Positions 1 to 8,311 are shown, numbered from the stretch's first letter. The stretch is 44,429 nucleotides of DNA from JBHIBC01 sp046758905 (GCA_046758905.1 JBHIBC010000014.1:1-44429); one strand, 5' to 3'. The notes: generated by a model from the letters alone, not told the origin. A program made the numbers and translations.

Positions 1-59
1 CCATCCGTGAGGGCGGCCGCACCGTCGGCGCCGGCACCGTGACGGAGATCCTGGCGTAG
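1..59 (+). CDS. tuf: Elongation factor Tu, C-terminal end only (partial)
   Basis: Only the last 18 codons and the TAG stop are in the window. They read IREGGRTVGAGTVTEILA, the conserved C-terminus of EF-Tu, the GTPase that delivers aminoacyl-tRNA to the ribosome. Position directly before rpsJ is the usual place for tufA at the head of the S10 operon. The identification rests on this short but very characteristic tail. Confidence 0.9.
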   Translation, partial: IREGGRTVGAGTVTEILA

Positions 60-73
60 GACGGACGCAGACG

Positions 74-400
74 ATGCTGAACGAGAAGATCCGCATCAGC
101 CTCAAGGCCTACGATCACCGGGTCCTCGATCAGTCGACCACGGAGATCGTGGCGACGGCGAGGCGGACGGGAGCGCGGATCGCGGGGCCGATCCCGCTGC
201 CGACGGTCATCAACAAGTTCACGGTGAACCGTTCCCCCCACGTTGACAAGAAGTCGAGGGAGCAGTTCGAGATCCGGACGCACAAGAGGCTGCTGGATAT
301 CCTCGAGCCGACGTCGCAGACGGTCGACGCGCTGATGAAGCTGGACCTTCCGGCCGGCGTCGAGGTGGAGATCAAGGCGTTCGAGAAGGAGCGCCGGTGA
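74..400 (+). CDS. rpsJ: 30S ribosomal protein S10
   Basis: S10 (NusE) of the 30S head, also a partner of NusB in transcription antitermination. The 108 residues match the family's usual length of about 102-105 and contain KIRISLKAYDHRVLD near the N-terminus, the loop RTGARIAGPIPLP, and VNRSPHVDKKSREQFEIRTHKR in the second half. It starts 14 nt after the tuf stop and opens the S10 cluster. Confidence 0.97.
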   Translation: MLNEKIRISLKAYDHRVLDQSTTEIVATARRTGARIAGPIPLPTVINKFTVNRSPHVDKKSREQFEIRTHKRLLDILEPTSQTVDALMKLDLPAGVEVEIKAFEKERR

Positions 401-407
401 GGGGGCG

Positions 408-1067
408 GTGGTCGAGGGACTGATCGGGCGCAAGGTGGCGATGACGCGGGTGTTCTCCGACGACGGACGCTCGGTCCCGTGCACCGTGCTGCGGGTGGGC
501 CCGTGCGTCGTGGTGCAGAGGAAGGAGAAGGGTCGTGATGGCTACGAGGCCGTGCAGATCGGCCTGGTCGAGCCGGACAAGGTCAAGCGCGTCTCCAAGG
601 CGCTGCGGGGCCATTTCGGCAAGGCCGATCTCCCCCCGACGCGCCGGCTGCGGGAGTTCCGGCTGGCGCCGGGGGCGGAGTCCCCGGCGGTGGGGGATCG
701 GCTGCTGGTCTCCATGTTCAAGCCCAACGACCGTGTCGACGTGATCGGGCGCTCCAAGGGCAAGGGCTTCCAGGGCGTCGTGAAGCGACATCATTTCCGC
801 GGCGGGGCGGCGAGCCACGGGTCGATGTTCCACCGCGCGCCGGGCTCCATCGGCTCGTCCGCTTACCCGTCCCGCACCTTTCGCGGAACGCGCATGGCGG
901 GCCGGATGGGGGACGCCCGCGTGACGGTCAAGAACCTCCAGGTTGTGAGTGTGGACGAGGAGAACAACCTGCTGGTCGTGGAGGGGGCGGTCCCGGGCGC
1001 GCGCGGCGCCTACGTGAGCGTGCGTCGGAGCCGGGCCGCCCGGAAGGCCGGCTCGAAGCAGGGATGA
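408..1067 (+). CDS. rplC: 50S ribosomal protein L3
   Basis: L3 binds 23S rRNA near the peptidyl-transferase centre and is an early assembly protein. The product (219 aa, usual about 205-215) begins at a GTG seven bases after rpsJ, with a purine-rich GGTGAGGGGG as the ribosome binding site. Family signatures visible are LIGRKVAMTRVFSDDG at the N-terminus, KGKGFQGVVKRHHFRGG in the middle, and GSIGSSAYPSRTFRGTRMAG in the central extension that reaches into the ribosome. Confidence 0.97.
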   Translation: MVEGLIGRKVAMTRVFSDDGRSVPCTVLRVGPCVVVQRKEKGRDGYEAVQIGLVEPDKVKRVSKALRGHFGKADLPPTRRLREFRLAPGAESPAVGDRLLVSMFKPNDRVDVIGRSKGKGFQGVVKRHHFRGGAASHGSMFHRAPGSIGSSAYPSRTFRGTRMAGRMGDARVTVKNLQVVSVDEENNLLVVEGAVPGARGAYVSVRRSRAARKAGSKQG

Positions 1068-1071
1068 GGGC

Positions 1072-1698
1072 ATGCCGAGGCTGCAGGTGATGTCGCTCGA
1101 CGGGAAGCCCTCGAGGCAGGTCGAGCTTCCGGACGCGGTGTTCTCGACCCCGCTGAACCGTTCGCTGATCCACGAGGCGGTCGTCGCCTACCGGGCGGCG
1201 GGGCGCGCCGGCACGCACGCCGCCCGGAACCGCTCGGACGTGCGCGGCGGGGGTCGAAAGCCGTGGCGCCAGAAGAAGACCGGCCGGTCGCGCCACGGAT
1301 CGATCCGCTCGCCCCTGTGGAAGGGGGGAGGCACGGTGTTCGGCCCGCAGCCGCGCTCCTACGCCTACGCCTTCCCGCGGAAGAAGAGGAAGGGCGCGCT
1401 GCGGGCGGTCCTGTCGGCCAAGCTGCGCGACGGCAAGCTGATGGTCGTCGAGGCGCTGAACCTCCCGGCGCCCAGGACGAGGGAGCTCCGCAAGCTGATC
1501 TCGGGACTGGGGATCGCGGGATCGGCGCTGCTCGTCGACGAGCCAGGGAATCGGGCGCTGGAGCTGTCGGCCCGGAACCTGCCGCGCGTGAAGACGATCG
1601 TCAGCACGGCCATCAACATCGTCGACCTGCTCGCGTACGACACGGTGATCCTCACCGAGGCGTCCGCGGGGCGGGTCGCGGAGGTGCTCAACCCATGA
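1072..1698 (+). CDS. rplD: 50S ribosomal protein L4
   Basis: L4 lines the polypeptide exit tunnel of the 50S subunit. The 208-residue protein carries the long basic tunnel loop RNRSDVRGGGRKPWRQKKTGRSRHGSIRSPLWKGGG typical of the family (quoted in parts: GGGRKPWRQKKTGRSRHGS). Its stop overlaps the rplW start as ATGA, so the two are probably translationally coupled. In enterobacteria L4 represses its own operon, but nothing in the leader here can be assessed because the operon start lies outside the window. Confidence 0.97.
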   Translation: MPRLQVMSLDGKPSRQVELPDAVFSTPLNRSLIHEAVVAYRAAGRAGTHAARNRSDVRGGGRKPWRQKKTGRSRHGSIRSPLWKGGGTVFGPQPRSYAYAFPRKKRKGALRAVLSAKLRDGKLMVVEALNLPAPRTRELRKLISGLGIAGSALLVDEPGNRALELSARNLPRVKTIVSTAINIVDLLAYDTVILTEASAGRVAEVLNP

Positions 1699-1988
1699 GG
1701 CCCGCGCACTCGATCCTCATCGCGCCGCTGATCACCGAGAAGAGCACCCTGCTCAAGGAGAAGAAGGGCGTCCTCGCCTTCCGCGTGGATCGCAGGGCCA
1801 ACAAGGTCGAGATCGGCCGGGCCGTTGAGCAGATCTTCAAGGTCAAGGTGGCCCACGTCCGCACCCAGAGCGTGCGGGGGAAGAGGAAGCGCATGGGCCG
1901 GTTCGAGGGGCGTCGCCCGAGCTGGAAGAAGGCGTACGTGACCCTGAAGGCGGGCGAGAGGCAGATCGAGTACTTCGAGGCCGTGTAG
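1695..1988 (+). CDS. rplW: 50S ribosomal protein L23
   Basis: L23 sits at the exit of the ribosomal tunnel and docks trigger factor and SRP. The true start is the ATG at 1695 that overlaps the rplD stop (ATGA), giving 97 aa; the longer open frame from 1263 lies inside rplD and is not the gene. HSILIAPLITEKSTLLKE at the N-terminus and RGKRKRMGRFEGRRPSWKKA in the C-terminal half are typical. Confidence 0.96.
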   Translation: MRPAHSILIAPLITEKSTLLKEKKGVLAFRVDRRANKVEIGRAVEQIFKVKVAHVRTQSVRGKRKRMGRFEGRRPSWKKAYVTLKAGERQIEYFEAV

Positions 1989-2000
1989 TCGGAGGAGCGC

Positions 2001-2816
2001 ATGGCGGTTCGCACATTCAGGCCCACGACGCCGAGCCGGCGCTGGATGTCGGTGACGACGTTCGACGACGTGACGGCGCGCCGGCCCCTGAAGCGCCTGA
2101 CGGCCGGCAAGCGGCGCACGGGCGGCCGCAACAGCGCCGGCCGGCTCCGCGTGCGCCATCGCGGCGGCGGACACAAGCGGGCCTACCGGTTCATCGACTT
2201 CCGGCGCGACAAGGAAGGGGTCCCGGGGCGCGTCGCCACCATCGAGTACGACCCCAACCGCTCGGCGCGGATCGCGCTGATCCATTACGCGGACGGTGAC
2301 AAGCGGTACATCATCGCGCCGGTCGGGCTGGTGGTGGGCCAGAGCATCGTGAGCTCACAGGAGGCGGACGTCGTGCCGGGCAACGCGATGCCGCTCAAGT
2401 GCATCCCGCTCGGGACCGCGATCCACAACATCGAGCTGAAGCCGGGCCGGGGTGGGCAGCTGGCGCGCAGCGCAGGGGCCTCGGCCCAGCTGATGGCGAG
2501 GGAGAACGGCTGGGCCCAGATCAGGCTCCCGTCGGGGGAGATCCGACGGGTGCTCGAGACGTGCCGCGCGACCGTCGGCCAGGTGGGGAATCTGGACCAC
2601 GAGAACGTCTCCCTCGGCAAGGCCGGCCGGCGCCGGTGGCTGGGGATCCGGCCGACCGTGCGCGGCGTGGCGATGAACCCCATCGACCACCCCATGGGGG
2701 GCGGCGAGGGACGGACTTCGGGTGGCCGGCCCCCCTGCACGCCGTGGGGCGTCCCCGAGAGGAAGACGCGCAGGAACAAGCGGACCCGGAAGGACATCAT
2801 CCGCCGGCGGAAATAG
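2001..2816 (+). CDS. rplB: 50S ribosomal protein L2
   Basis: L2 is a primary 23S rRNA-binding protein needed for peptidyl-transferase activity. The 271 aa are close to the usual 273-277. Recognisable segments include GGRNSAGRLRVRHRGGGHKR near residues 40-60, the KBD motif GSSA-like segment, and the C-terminal RGVAMNPIDHPMGGGEGRT, which holds the conserved His at the catalytic centre. It starts at ATG 2001 after GGAGGA. Confidence 0.98.
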   Translation: MAVRTFRPTTPSRRWMSVTTFDDVTARRPLKRLTAGKRRTGGRNSAGRLRVRHRGGGHKRAYRFIDFRRDKEGVPGRVATIEYDPNRSARIALIHYADGDKRYIIAPVGLVVGQSIVSSQEADVVPGNAMPLKCIPLGTAIHNIELKPGRGGQLARSAGASAQLMARENGWAQIRLPSGEIRRVLETCRATVGQVGNLDHENVSLGKAGRRRWLGIRPTVRGVAMNPIDHPMGGGEGRTSGGRPPCTPWGVPERKTRRNKRTRKDIIRRRK

Positions 2817-2832
2817 GACGCGGGGGGAGAGC

Positions 2833-3150
2833 ATGGCGCGCAGCATCAAGAAAGGGCCGTTCGTCGACCAAGTGCTCAGGCGACGGGTCGAGGAGATGAA
2901 TCGCCGCCACGACAGGAAGCTCCTGAGGACGTGGTCGCGGCGCTCGACGATCATCCCGGAGATGGTCGGCCACACGATCGCCGTGCACAACGGGAGGAAG
3001 TTCATCCCGGTGTATATCTCCGAGAACATGGTCGGGCACAAGCTGGGCGAGTTCGCCCCGACGCGCAGCTTCCGGGGGCACGCGAGGGCGGAGGCCGCGC
3101 CTTCGGGCGGCGGCGCGGGACCGGCCGCGGGCGTGGTGCGGACGACGTAG
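2833..3150 (+). CDS. rpsS: 30S ribosomal protein S19
   Basis: S19 forms a complex with S13 in the 30S head. The start is ATG 2833, giving MARSIKKGPFVDQVL, preceded by GGGGAGAG. The conserved core ends with GEFAPTRSFRGHARAE near residue 88, and about 15 further Gly/Ala-rich residues follow, so the 105-aa protein is slightly longer than the usual 92-95. Confidence 0.97.
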   Translation: MARSIKKGPFVDQVLRRRVEEMNRRHDRKLLRTWSRRSTIIPEMVGHTIAVHNGRKFIPVYISENMVGHKLGEFAPTRSFRGHARAEAAPSGGGAGPAAGVVRTT

Positions 3151-3164
3151 GAGGGACGGGACAC

Positions 3165-3689
3165 GTGCTCGGACGCGACATCGTGGCGCACGCCCGGCTC
3201 CGGTACCTCGGTACCTCGGCCCAGAAGGCCCGCCTGGTGGTGGACCTGGTTCGGGGCAAGGACGTGGCCGAGGCGCTGAACACGCTCCGCTTCACGCGCA
3301 AGGCGGTCGCCAGGGAGATCGGCCGGGTGATCGACTCCGCGGTGGCCAACGCGCGGCAGAGAAAGCAGGAGGTGGACGTGGATCGCCTCTACGTGCACAC
3401 CGCCTATGTCGACGGGGGACCGTCACTGAAGCGGATCCGGCCGGCCCCGATGGGCCGGGCGTTCCGCGTCCTCAAGCGGATGTGCCACGTGACCATCGGG
3501 CTGGGCGAGCATCCCGAGCCGGCGGCGGCCCCGCCCGCGTCCGCCGGGGCCGCGCGGCCGGCACGCCCTCCGGCGCGCGCCGGCGCGGCCGGACGCCGCG
3601 CCGCCGCGGCACGGGGCGCGACCGGGAAGAAGGCCGCCGCCTCGCGGACGAAGCCCGCGAGGACGAAACGATCAAGGTCGAGGAAGTAG
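3165..3689 (+). CDS. rplV: 50S ribosomal protein L22 with long C-terminal tail
   Basis: L22 reaches into the exit tunnel of the 50S subunit. I place the start at GTG 3165, after AGGAGGGACGGG, giving 174 aa. The conserved core ARLRYLGTSAQKARLVVDLVRG to KRIRPAPMGRAFRVLKRMCHVTI ends near residue 112, the usual full length of L22. The remaining roughly 60 residues are an Ala/Pro/Arg/Lys-rich low-complexity tail ending SRSRK. An upstream in-frame extension within rpsS is not supported by any family similarity. Confidence 0.93.
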   Translation: MLGRDIVAHARLRYLGTSAQKARLVVDLVRGKDVAEALNTLRFTRKAVAREIGRVIDSAVANARQRKQEVDVDRLYVHTAYVDGGPSLKRIRPAPMGRAFRVLKRMCHVTIGLGEHPEPAAAPPASAGAARPARPPARAGAAGRRAAAARGATGKKAAASRTKPARTKRSRSRK

Positions 3690-3711
3690 GGCGCAGCGTC
3701 GGAGGTGCAGA

Positions 3712-4377
3712 GTGGGACAGAAGGTTCATCCGTACGGGTTTCGGCTCGGGTTCAACAAGACCTGGCTCTCGCGCTGGTACTCCGAGCGGAACTACGCGGA
3801 TCTGCTGCACGAGGACGTGACCATCCGGAGCGACGTCAAGAAGCGCCTGGCACACGCGGGCGTGGCGCGCATGGAGATCGAGCGCGCCGCGAACAAGCTG
3901 AAGATGACGATCCACACGTCCCGGCCCGGTATCATCATCGGGCGCAAGGGGGTGGAGGTCGACCGGCTCCGGGACGACCTGCAGAAGAAGACGGGCCGCG
4001 AGATCTTCATCAACATCATGGAGATCCACAAGCCGGAGCTGGAGGCCCAGCTGGTCGCGGAGTCGGTGGCGCTGCAGATGGAGCGGCGGGTGGCGTTCCG
4101 TCGGGCGATGAAGAAGGCCATCGAGTCGGCGACGCGCTTCGGCGCCAAGGGCGTGAAGCTGCGGGTGTCCGGCAGGCTCGGCGGCGCGGAGATCGCACGG
4201 TCGGAGTGGTACCTCGACGGCCAGCTGCCGCTGCACACGCTGCGTGCCGACATCGACTATGGGTTCGCCGAGGCCCGCACCACTTACGGCCGGATCGGCG
4301 TGAAGTGCTGGATCTACAAGGGCGAGCAGAAAGGATTGACGCGCCCGCAGGATCGTCTGGGCCTGTCCCCGATCTGA
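3712..4377 (+). CDS. rpsC: 30S ribosomal protein S3
   Basis: S3 lies at the mRNA entry channel of the 30S subunit and contributes to helicase activity. The start is GTG 3712 (MGQKVHPYGFRLGFNKTW), after GGAGG. A KH domain is present around residues 40-108 with the GRKGVEVDRL loop (RPGIIIGRKG). The C-terminal domain has RVSGRLGGAEIARSEW and ends RLGLSPI. Length 221 aa agrees with the family's 210-235. Confidence 0.97.
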   Translation: MGQKVHPYGFRLGFNKTWLSRWYSERNYADLLHEDVTIRSDVKKRLAHAGVARMEIERAANKLKMTIHTSRPGIIIGRKGVEVDRLRDDLQKKTGREIFINIMEIHKPELEAQLVAESVALQMERRVAFRRAMKKAIESATRFGAKGVKLRVSGRLGGAEIARSEWYLDGQLPLHTLRADIDYGFAEARTTYGRIGVKCWIYKGEQKGLTRPQDRLGLSPI

Positions 4378-4412
4378 GGCCGGGCGGCGGCCGGGGGTGA
4401 GGATCTGTTGCC

Positions 4413-4823
4413 ATGTTGATGCCGAAGAAGGTGAAGTTCCGCAAACACCATCGCGGGCGGCGTCGCGGCAAGGCCTGGAGGGGCGGAAGCATCGCCTTCG
4501 GGGATTACGGGCTCAAGGTGCTGGAGGCGGGGTGGATCACGGACAAGCAGATCGAGGCGGGACGCGTGGCGATCACGCGTTTCGTGAAGCGGGGCGGGAA
4601 GATCTGGGTACGGATCTTTCCCGACAAGCCGGTCACCAAGAAGCCGGCCGAGACCCGCATGGGCAAGGGGAAGGGCTCGCCGGAGGGCTGGGTGGCGGTC
4701 GTCAGGCCCGGCCGGATCATCTACGAGATGGAGGGGATCCGGTCGGAGATCGCCCGCGAGGCGCTCCGCCTGGCGTCCCACAAGATCGGCCTGAAGACGG
4801 AGTTCGTGCAGCGGGGGATCTGA
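4413..4823 (+). CDS. rplP: 50S ribosomal protein L16
   Basis: L16 sits near the A-site of the 50S subunit. It starts MLMPKKVKFRKHHRGRRRGKAWRGG and contains ITRFVKRGGKIWVRIFPDKPVTKKPAETRMGKGKGSPEGWVAVV in pieces characteristic of the family. Length 136 aa is standard (136-144). The gene follows rpsC by 35 nt and ends one base before the rpmC start codon. Confidence 0.97.
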   Translation: MLMPKKVKFRKHHRGRRRGKAWRGGSIAFGDYGLKVLEAGWITDKQIEAGRVAITRFVKRGGKIWVRIFPDKPVTKKPAETRMGKGKGSPEGWVAVVRPGRIIYEMEGIRSEIAREALRLASHKIGLKTEFVQRGI

Positions 4824-4824
4824 A

Positions 4825-5031
4825 ATGCCTCGGGTGAAGGCCCGGCAGCTCAGGGAGAAGACGCTCGACGAGCTCGTGCAGCACGAGGCCAAGCTGCGGG
4901 AGCAGATCTTCAAGCTGCGCTTCCAGAAGGCGACCGGGCAGGTGGAGAGCCCGCAGAGGATCGTCGCGGCCCGCAGGGAGCTGGCGCGGGTCCTGACCGT
5001 CATCGGCGAGAGGTCGAGCGAGGGACGCTAG
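4825..5031 (+). CDS. rpmC: 50S ribosomal protein L29
   Basis: L29 is a small helical hairpin near the tunnel exit next to L23. The 68-residue product contains RQLREKTLDELVQHEAKLRE and KLRFQKATGQVESPQRI, the family's two-helix core with LRFQ motif. Start ATG 4825 lies one base after the rplP stop, which suggests coupled translation. Confidence 0.95.
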   Translation: MPRVKARQLREKTLDELVQHEAKLREQIFKLRFQKATGQVESPQRIVAARRELARVLTVIGERSSEGR

Positions 5032-5047
5032 CGTCCGGGAGACGACG

Positions 5048-5341
5048 ATGGAGCAACAGGAGGCCAGGGAGCCCCGGAGCCCAGGGCGCGGCCACCGGCA
5101 CCAGAAGATCGGAGTCGTGGTCAGCGACAGGATGGACAAGACAGTCGTGGTGGAGGTCGCCAGGCTGGTGAAGGATCCGCTCTACCAGAAGTACCTCCGA
5201 CGCCGCAGCCGGTTCATGGCGCACGACGAGCGGAACGAGTCCCGCGTGGGGGACCGGGTCCTGATCCTCGAGACGCGCCCGCTGTCGCGCCACAAGCGCT
5301 GGCGGGTGTCCTCGATCCTGCGCAGGGGGGCCGCGGGCTAG
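5048..5341 (+). CDS. rpsQ: 30S ribosomal protein S17
   Basis: S17 is a primary 16S rRNA-binding OB-fold protein. The core KIGVVVSDRMDKTVVVEVARLVKDPLYQKYLRR (shown here in parts: VVSDRMDKTVVVEV) and VGDRVLILETRPLSRHKRW are typical. The 97 aa include about 18 extra N-terminal residues rich in Gln/Glu/Arg/Pro before the conserved core compared with the usual 80-90. Start ATG 5048 follows GGGAGACGACG. Confidence 0.95.
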   Translation: MEQQEAREPRSPGRGHRHQKIGVVVSDRMDKTVVVEVARLVKDPLYQKYLRRRSRFMAHDERNESRVGDRVLILETRPLSRHKRWRVSSILRRGAAG

Positions 5342-5388
5342 CGGCCGCGGCCAGCGCGGCGGGATCGCCGCGCGCCGGGAGGACGACG

Positions 5389-5757
5389 ATGATCCAGATG
5401 AAGACGATCCTCGAGGTGGCCGACAACTCCGGCGCCAGGAGGATCTCCTGCATCCACGCCCGGGGCCGGTCGGCCAACATCTACGGCCGCATCGGGGACG
5501 TGATCACGGCCAACGTGAAGGAGGCGACCCCGGAGGGGAATGTCAAGAAGGGGCAGGTGGTCAAGGCGGTCATCGTCAGGATGAGCAAGTCGCTGAGGCG
5601 CAGGGACGGGACCTATATCCGTTTCGACCACAACGCCGCCGTCCTCATCAACGATGCGGGGGAGCCGATCGGGACCCGCATCTTCGGTCCCGTCGCGCGC
5701 GAGCTTCGGGAGAGGAACTTCATGAAGATCGTGTCGCTCGCGCCGGAGGTGATCTGA
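5389..5757 (+). CDS. rplN: 50S ribosomal protein L14
   Basis: L14 is at the subunit interface of the 50S and contacts 16S rRNA helix 14. MIQMKTILEVADNSGARR at the start and GTRIFGPVARELRERNFMKI at the end are diagnostic, and 122 aa is the canonical length. A GGGAGG ribosome binding site lies 8 nt upstream of the ATG. The 47-nt gap to rpsQ is one of the longer spacers of the cluster and shows no promoter-like element. Confidence 0.98.
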   Translation: MIQMKTILEVADNSGARRISCIHARGRSANIYGRIGDVITANVKEATPEGNVKKGQVVKAVIVRMSKSLRRRDGTYIRFDHNAAVLINDAGEPIGTRIFGPVARELRERNFMKIVSLAPEVI

Positions 5758-5759
5758 CG

Positions 5760-6104
5760 ATGGCGAGGGCGCGCCCGGCCCACAAGGTGCGGATCCGCCG
5801 CAACGACAACGTCGTGGTCCTGGCCGGGAAGAGCAGGGGGAAGACCGGCCGCGTCCTGCGCGTATTGCGCTCCGAGGGCCGGGCGATCGTCGAGAGCATC
5901 AACTTCGTCAAGAGGCACACGCGCCCGAATCCCCGGAGGAACATCAAGGGCGGGATCCTGGAGCGCGAGGCCCCGATCGACTGCAGCAACGTCATGGTGG
6001 TCTGCGCCGAGTGCGGTCGCCCGACCCGGATCGGCCACAAGTTCCTCGACGACGGCAAGAAGGTCCGGATCTGCAAGCATTGCGGCGGGATCCTGGACAG
6101 GTAG
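5760..6104 (+). CDS. rplX: 50S ribosomal protein L24 with zinc-ribbon C-terminus
   Basis: L24 initiates 50S assembly. The KOW segment VRIRRNDNVVVLAGKSRGKTGRVLRV lies at residues 10-35 and the family motif KRHTRPNP at 51-58. The C-terminal part carries four cysteines (C82, C85, C105, C108; CAEC and CKHC), the zinc-ribbon-type form seen in many bacterial L24 proteins. Start ATG 5760 is two bases after the rplN stop. Length 114 aa. Confidence 0.97.
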   Translation: MARARPAHKVRIRRNDNVVVLAGKSRGKTGRVLRVLRSEGRAIVESINFVKRHTRPNPRRNIKGGILEREAPIDCSNVMVVCAECGRPTRIGHKFLDDGKKVRICKHCGGILDR

Positions 6105-6113
6105 GCGGAGGAG

Positions 6114-6695
6114 ATGGCTCGGCAGCAGACGGCGGCGGTCGAGGGCCACCCGGTCCCGAGGGTGAGGCAGCTCTACGAGGAGGAAGTGCTGCGGCAGATG
6201 ATGGAGCGCTTCGCGTACCGGAACCGTATGGCGGTGCCCCGTCTGCGCAAGATCGTGGTCAACATGGGCGTGGGGGAGGCCAACCAGAACATCAAGGCCC
6301 TGGACGCGGCGATGGAGCAGCTGTCGGCCATCACCGGCCAAAAGCCGGTCGTGCGCCGAGCGCGCAAGTCGATCGCGAACTTCAAGATCCGCAAGGGGAT
6401 GCCGATCGGCTGCGCGGTCACGCTGCGCGGCGACCGGATGTACGAGTTCTTCGATCGGCTGGTCTCGATCGCGCTGCCCCGCGTCAGGGATTTCCGGGGT
6501 CTGCCCACGCGCTCGTTCGATGGGCGGGGGAACTACACCCTCGGCCTCAAGGACCAGATCGTGTTCCTGGAGGTGAATTATTCGCGGATCGACAAGATCC
6601 GCGGCATGAACATCACGGTGGTCACCACCGCGAAGACCGACGAGGAGAGCCGCAACCTGCTGACGCTTCTGGGGATGCCGTTCCGTCGGGACTAG
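6114..6695 (+). CDS. rplE: 50S ribosomal protein L5
   Basis: L5 binds 5S rRNA and contacts P-site tRNA. The core motifs are VPRLRKIVVNMGVGEANQN, ITGQKPVVRRARKSIANFKIRKG in pieces, and the C-terminal TTAKTDEESRNLLTLLGMPFR. The 193-aa product has about 15 extra residues at the N-terminus (MARQQTAAVEGHPVPRVR) compared with the usual 178-180; a GGAGGAG site directly before ATG 6114 supports this start. Confidence 0.97.
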   Translation: MARQQTAAVEGHPVPRVRQLYEEEVLRQMMERFAYRNRMAVPRLRKIVVNMGVGEANQNIKALDAAMEQLSAITGQKPVVRRARKSIANFKIRKGMPIGCAVTLRGDRMYEFFDRLVSIALPRVRDFRGLPTRSFDGRGNYTLGLKDQIVFLEVNYSRIDKIRGMNITVVTTAKTDEESRNLLTLLGMPFRRD

Positions 6696-6716
6696 CGGGG
6701 CACGGGAGATCGGAGA

Positions 6717-6902
6717 ATGGCGACCAAGGCCTGGATCGCGGCGATGAGGAAGAAGCAGAAGTACTCCGTACGACACCGCAACCGCTGCCGGCGGTGCGGC
6801 CGCCCGCGCGGGTACATGCGGCAGTTCCAGATGTGCCGCATCTGCTTCCGGAACCTGTCGCTGCAGGGGCAGATCCCGGGAGTGATCAAATCGAGCTGGT
6901 GA
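6717..6902 (+). CDS. rpsN: 30S ribosomal protein S14, zinc-binding type
   Basis: S14 of the 30S head, in the short zinc-binding form (61 aa, often called rpsZ type). Four cysteines form two CxxC pairs: C24/C27 in CRRCGRP and C40/C43 in CRIC. The C-terminus GQIPGVIKSSW is diagnostic. The protein sits between L5 and S8 as usual in the spc operon. Confidence 0.96.
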   Translation: MATKAWIAAMRKKQKYSVRHRNRCRRCGRPRGYMRQFQMCRICFRNLSLQGQIPGVIKSSW

Positions 6903-6942
6903 CGGCGCCTGGCCCGCAGCCCGGCGGGGAGCGGAGGAGACC

Positions 6943-7335
6943 ATGAACGACCCGATCGCCGATATGCTGACGCGCATCCGCAATGCCCTGCAGGCGGGGC
7001 ACGGCCGGGTGGAGATGCCGCACTCCGGGCTGAAGCTGGCCATGGTGCAGATCTTGAAGCGAGAGGGGTACGTCGGAGACGTCGAGGTCCTCGAGCGGGG
7101 GCCGAAACGAACCATCCGCGTCGCGCTGCGGTACGACGGGGAGGGCCGGCCTTTCATATCGGGGCTCGCCATGATCAGCCGGCCCGGAAAGCGCGTCTAC
7201 GCGGGCCACCGGGAGATCCCGCCGATCATGGGGGGGCTGGGGCTCAGTATCGTGTCGACCTCCCGCGGCGTGATGAGCGGGATCGAGGCTCGCAGGGCCC
7301 GCATGGGCGGCGAGATCCTCTGCAAGGTTTGGTGA
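6943..7335 (+). CDS. rpsH: 30S ribosomal protein S8
   Basis: S8 binds the central domain of 16S rRNA and in E. coli also represses the spc operon. MNDPIADMLTRIRNALQAGH at the N-terminus and IVSTSRGVMSGIEARRARMGGEILCKVW at the C-terminus (in parts) match the family. Length 130 aa is standard. GGAGGAG lies upstream of ATG 6943. Confidence 0.97.
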   Translation: MNDPIADMLTRIRNALQAGHGRVEMPHSGLKLAMVQILKREGYVGDVEVLERGPKRTIRVALRYDGEGRPFISGLAMISRPGKRVYAGHREIPPIMGGLGLSIVSTSRGVMSGIEARRARMGGEILCKVW

Positions 7336-7345
7336 GGGGCGGACG

Positions 7346-7894
7346 ATGTCGCGCGTGGGGAGGCTGCCGATCCCGATACCCTCGGGGGTGAGCGTCGAGG
7401 CCGATGGCCCGAGGGTCGTCGTGCGGAAGGGGAACCTCTCGCTGGCGAGCCCCCTGCCGGCCGGCATCACCTGCACCGTCGGGTCGGACGCCGTCACCCT
7501 GAGCCGTGCGGACGACTCCCGCCGCCTGCGGGCCCTTCATGGCCTGACGCGGGCTCTGGTGGCGAACGCCGTCAGAGGGGTGAGCGAGGGTTTCACGCGC
7601 GAGCTCGAGATCCAGGGGATCGGTTACAGGGCCCAGGTCCAGGGGCGCGTCCTGCAGCTGGCGCTGGGGTTCTCGCACCCGGTGGAGTTCCCGATTCCGG
7701 AGGGTATCGAAGTCAGGGTGGACCGGCAGACGCGTCTGTTCGTCGCCGGGGCCGACCGGCAGAAGGTCGGCCAGGTGGCGGCCGACATCCGCGCCATGCG
7801 GCCGCCGGAGCCGTACAAGGGCAAGGGCATCCGTTACGCGGATGAGAGGGTCCGGAGGAAGGCCGGGAAGGCCGGCAAGGCCACGGGAGGCTGA
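7346..7894 (+). CDS. rplF: 50S ribosomal protein L6
   Basis: L6 consists of two similar alpha/beta domains and lies near the GTPase-associated centre. MSRVGRLPIPIPSGVSVEADG opens the protein; GITCTVG, GVSEGFTRELEIQGIGYRAQVQG and RPPEPYKGKGIRYADERVRRKAGKA are typical. The 182-aa length is normal. Eleven bases separate it from rpsH. Confidence 0.97.
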   Translation: MSRVGRLPIPIPSGVSVEADGPRVVVRKGNLSLASPLPAGITCTVGSDAVTLSRADDSRRLRALHGLTRALVANAVRGVSEGFTRELEIQGIGYRAQVQGRVLQLALGFSHPVEFPIPEGIEVRVDRQTRLFVAGADRQKVGQVAADIRAMRPPEPYKGKGIRYADERVRRKAGKAGKATGG

Positions 7895-7903
7895 GGTCGC
7901 ACC

Positions 7904-8269
7904 ATGGTGAGCGAATCGAATCGGCGGGACGCGAGGCAGAAGCGACATGCGCGGGTTCGGGCGCGTCTGTCGGGCGGCGCCACCAGGCCGCGGCTGTGCG
8001 TTTTCCGGAGCCTCCGGCACATCTACGTCCAGGCGGTGGACGATGTCAACGGCGGCACGGTGGCGAGCGCGTCGAGCCTCGAGCTCCGCGCCGCAGGGGG
8101 CACCGGCACCGGGAACGTGGCGGCCGCGAAGCAGATCGGCGCCCTCATCGCGGAGCGTCTGAAGGGTAAAGGGCTGCAGGAGGTCGTCTTCGATCGCGGC
8201 GGGTACCTGTACCACGGCCGGGTTCGGGCGCTGGCGGACGCGGCGCGTGCCGCGGGGCTGAAGTTCTAA
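7904..8269 (+). CDS. rplR: 50S ribosomal protein L18
   Basis: L18 binds 5S rRNA in the central protuberance. The motifs KRHARVRARLSGGATRPRLCVFRS, HIYVQAVDD and FDRGGYLYHGRVRALADAARAAGLKF identify it. The 121-aa length is standard. The following 42-nt spacer contains only GC-rich sequence and the rpsE ribosome binding site. Confidence 0.97.
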   Translation: MVSESNRRDARQKRHARVRARLSGGATRPRLCVFRSLRHIYVQAVDDVNGGTVASASSLELRAAGGTGTGNVAAAKQIGALIAERLKGKGLQEVVFDRGGYLYHGRVRALADAARAAGLKF

Positions 8270-8311
8270 GGCAGGTCGCGCCCGGGGCCGGGCGGCGGAG
8301 CGAGGCGGAGC

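Noticed and set aside
5613..7172. 519-codon open frame on the minus strand opposite rplN to rpsH
   Set aside because: It lies fully antisense to five well-identified ribosomal genes, has Arg/His/Leu/Pro-rich composition and no domain; it is a GC-driven shadow frame.
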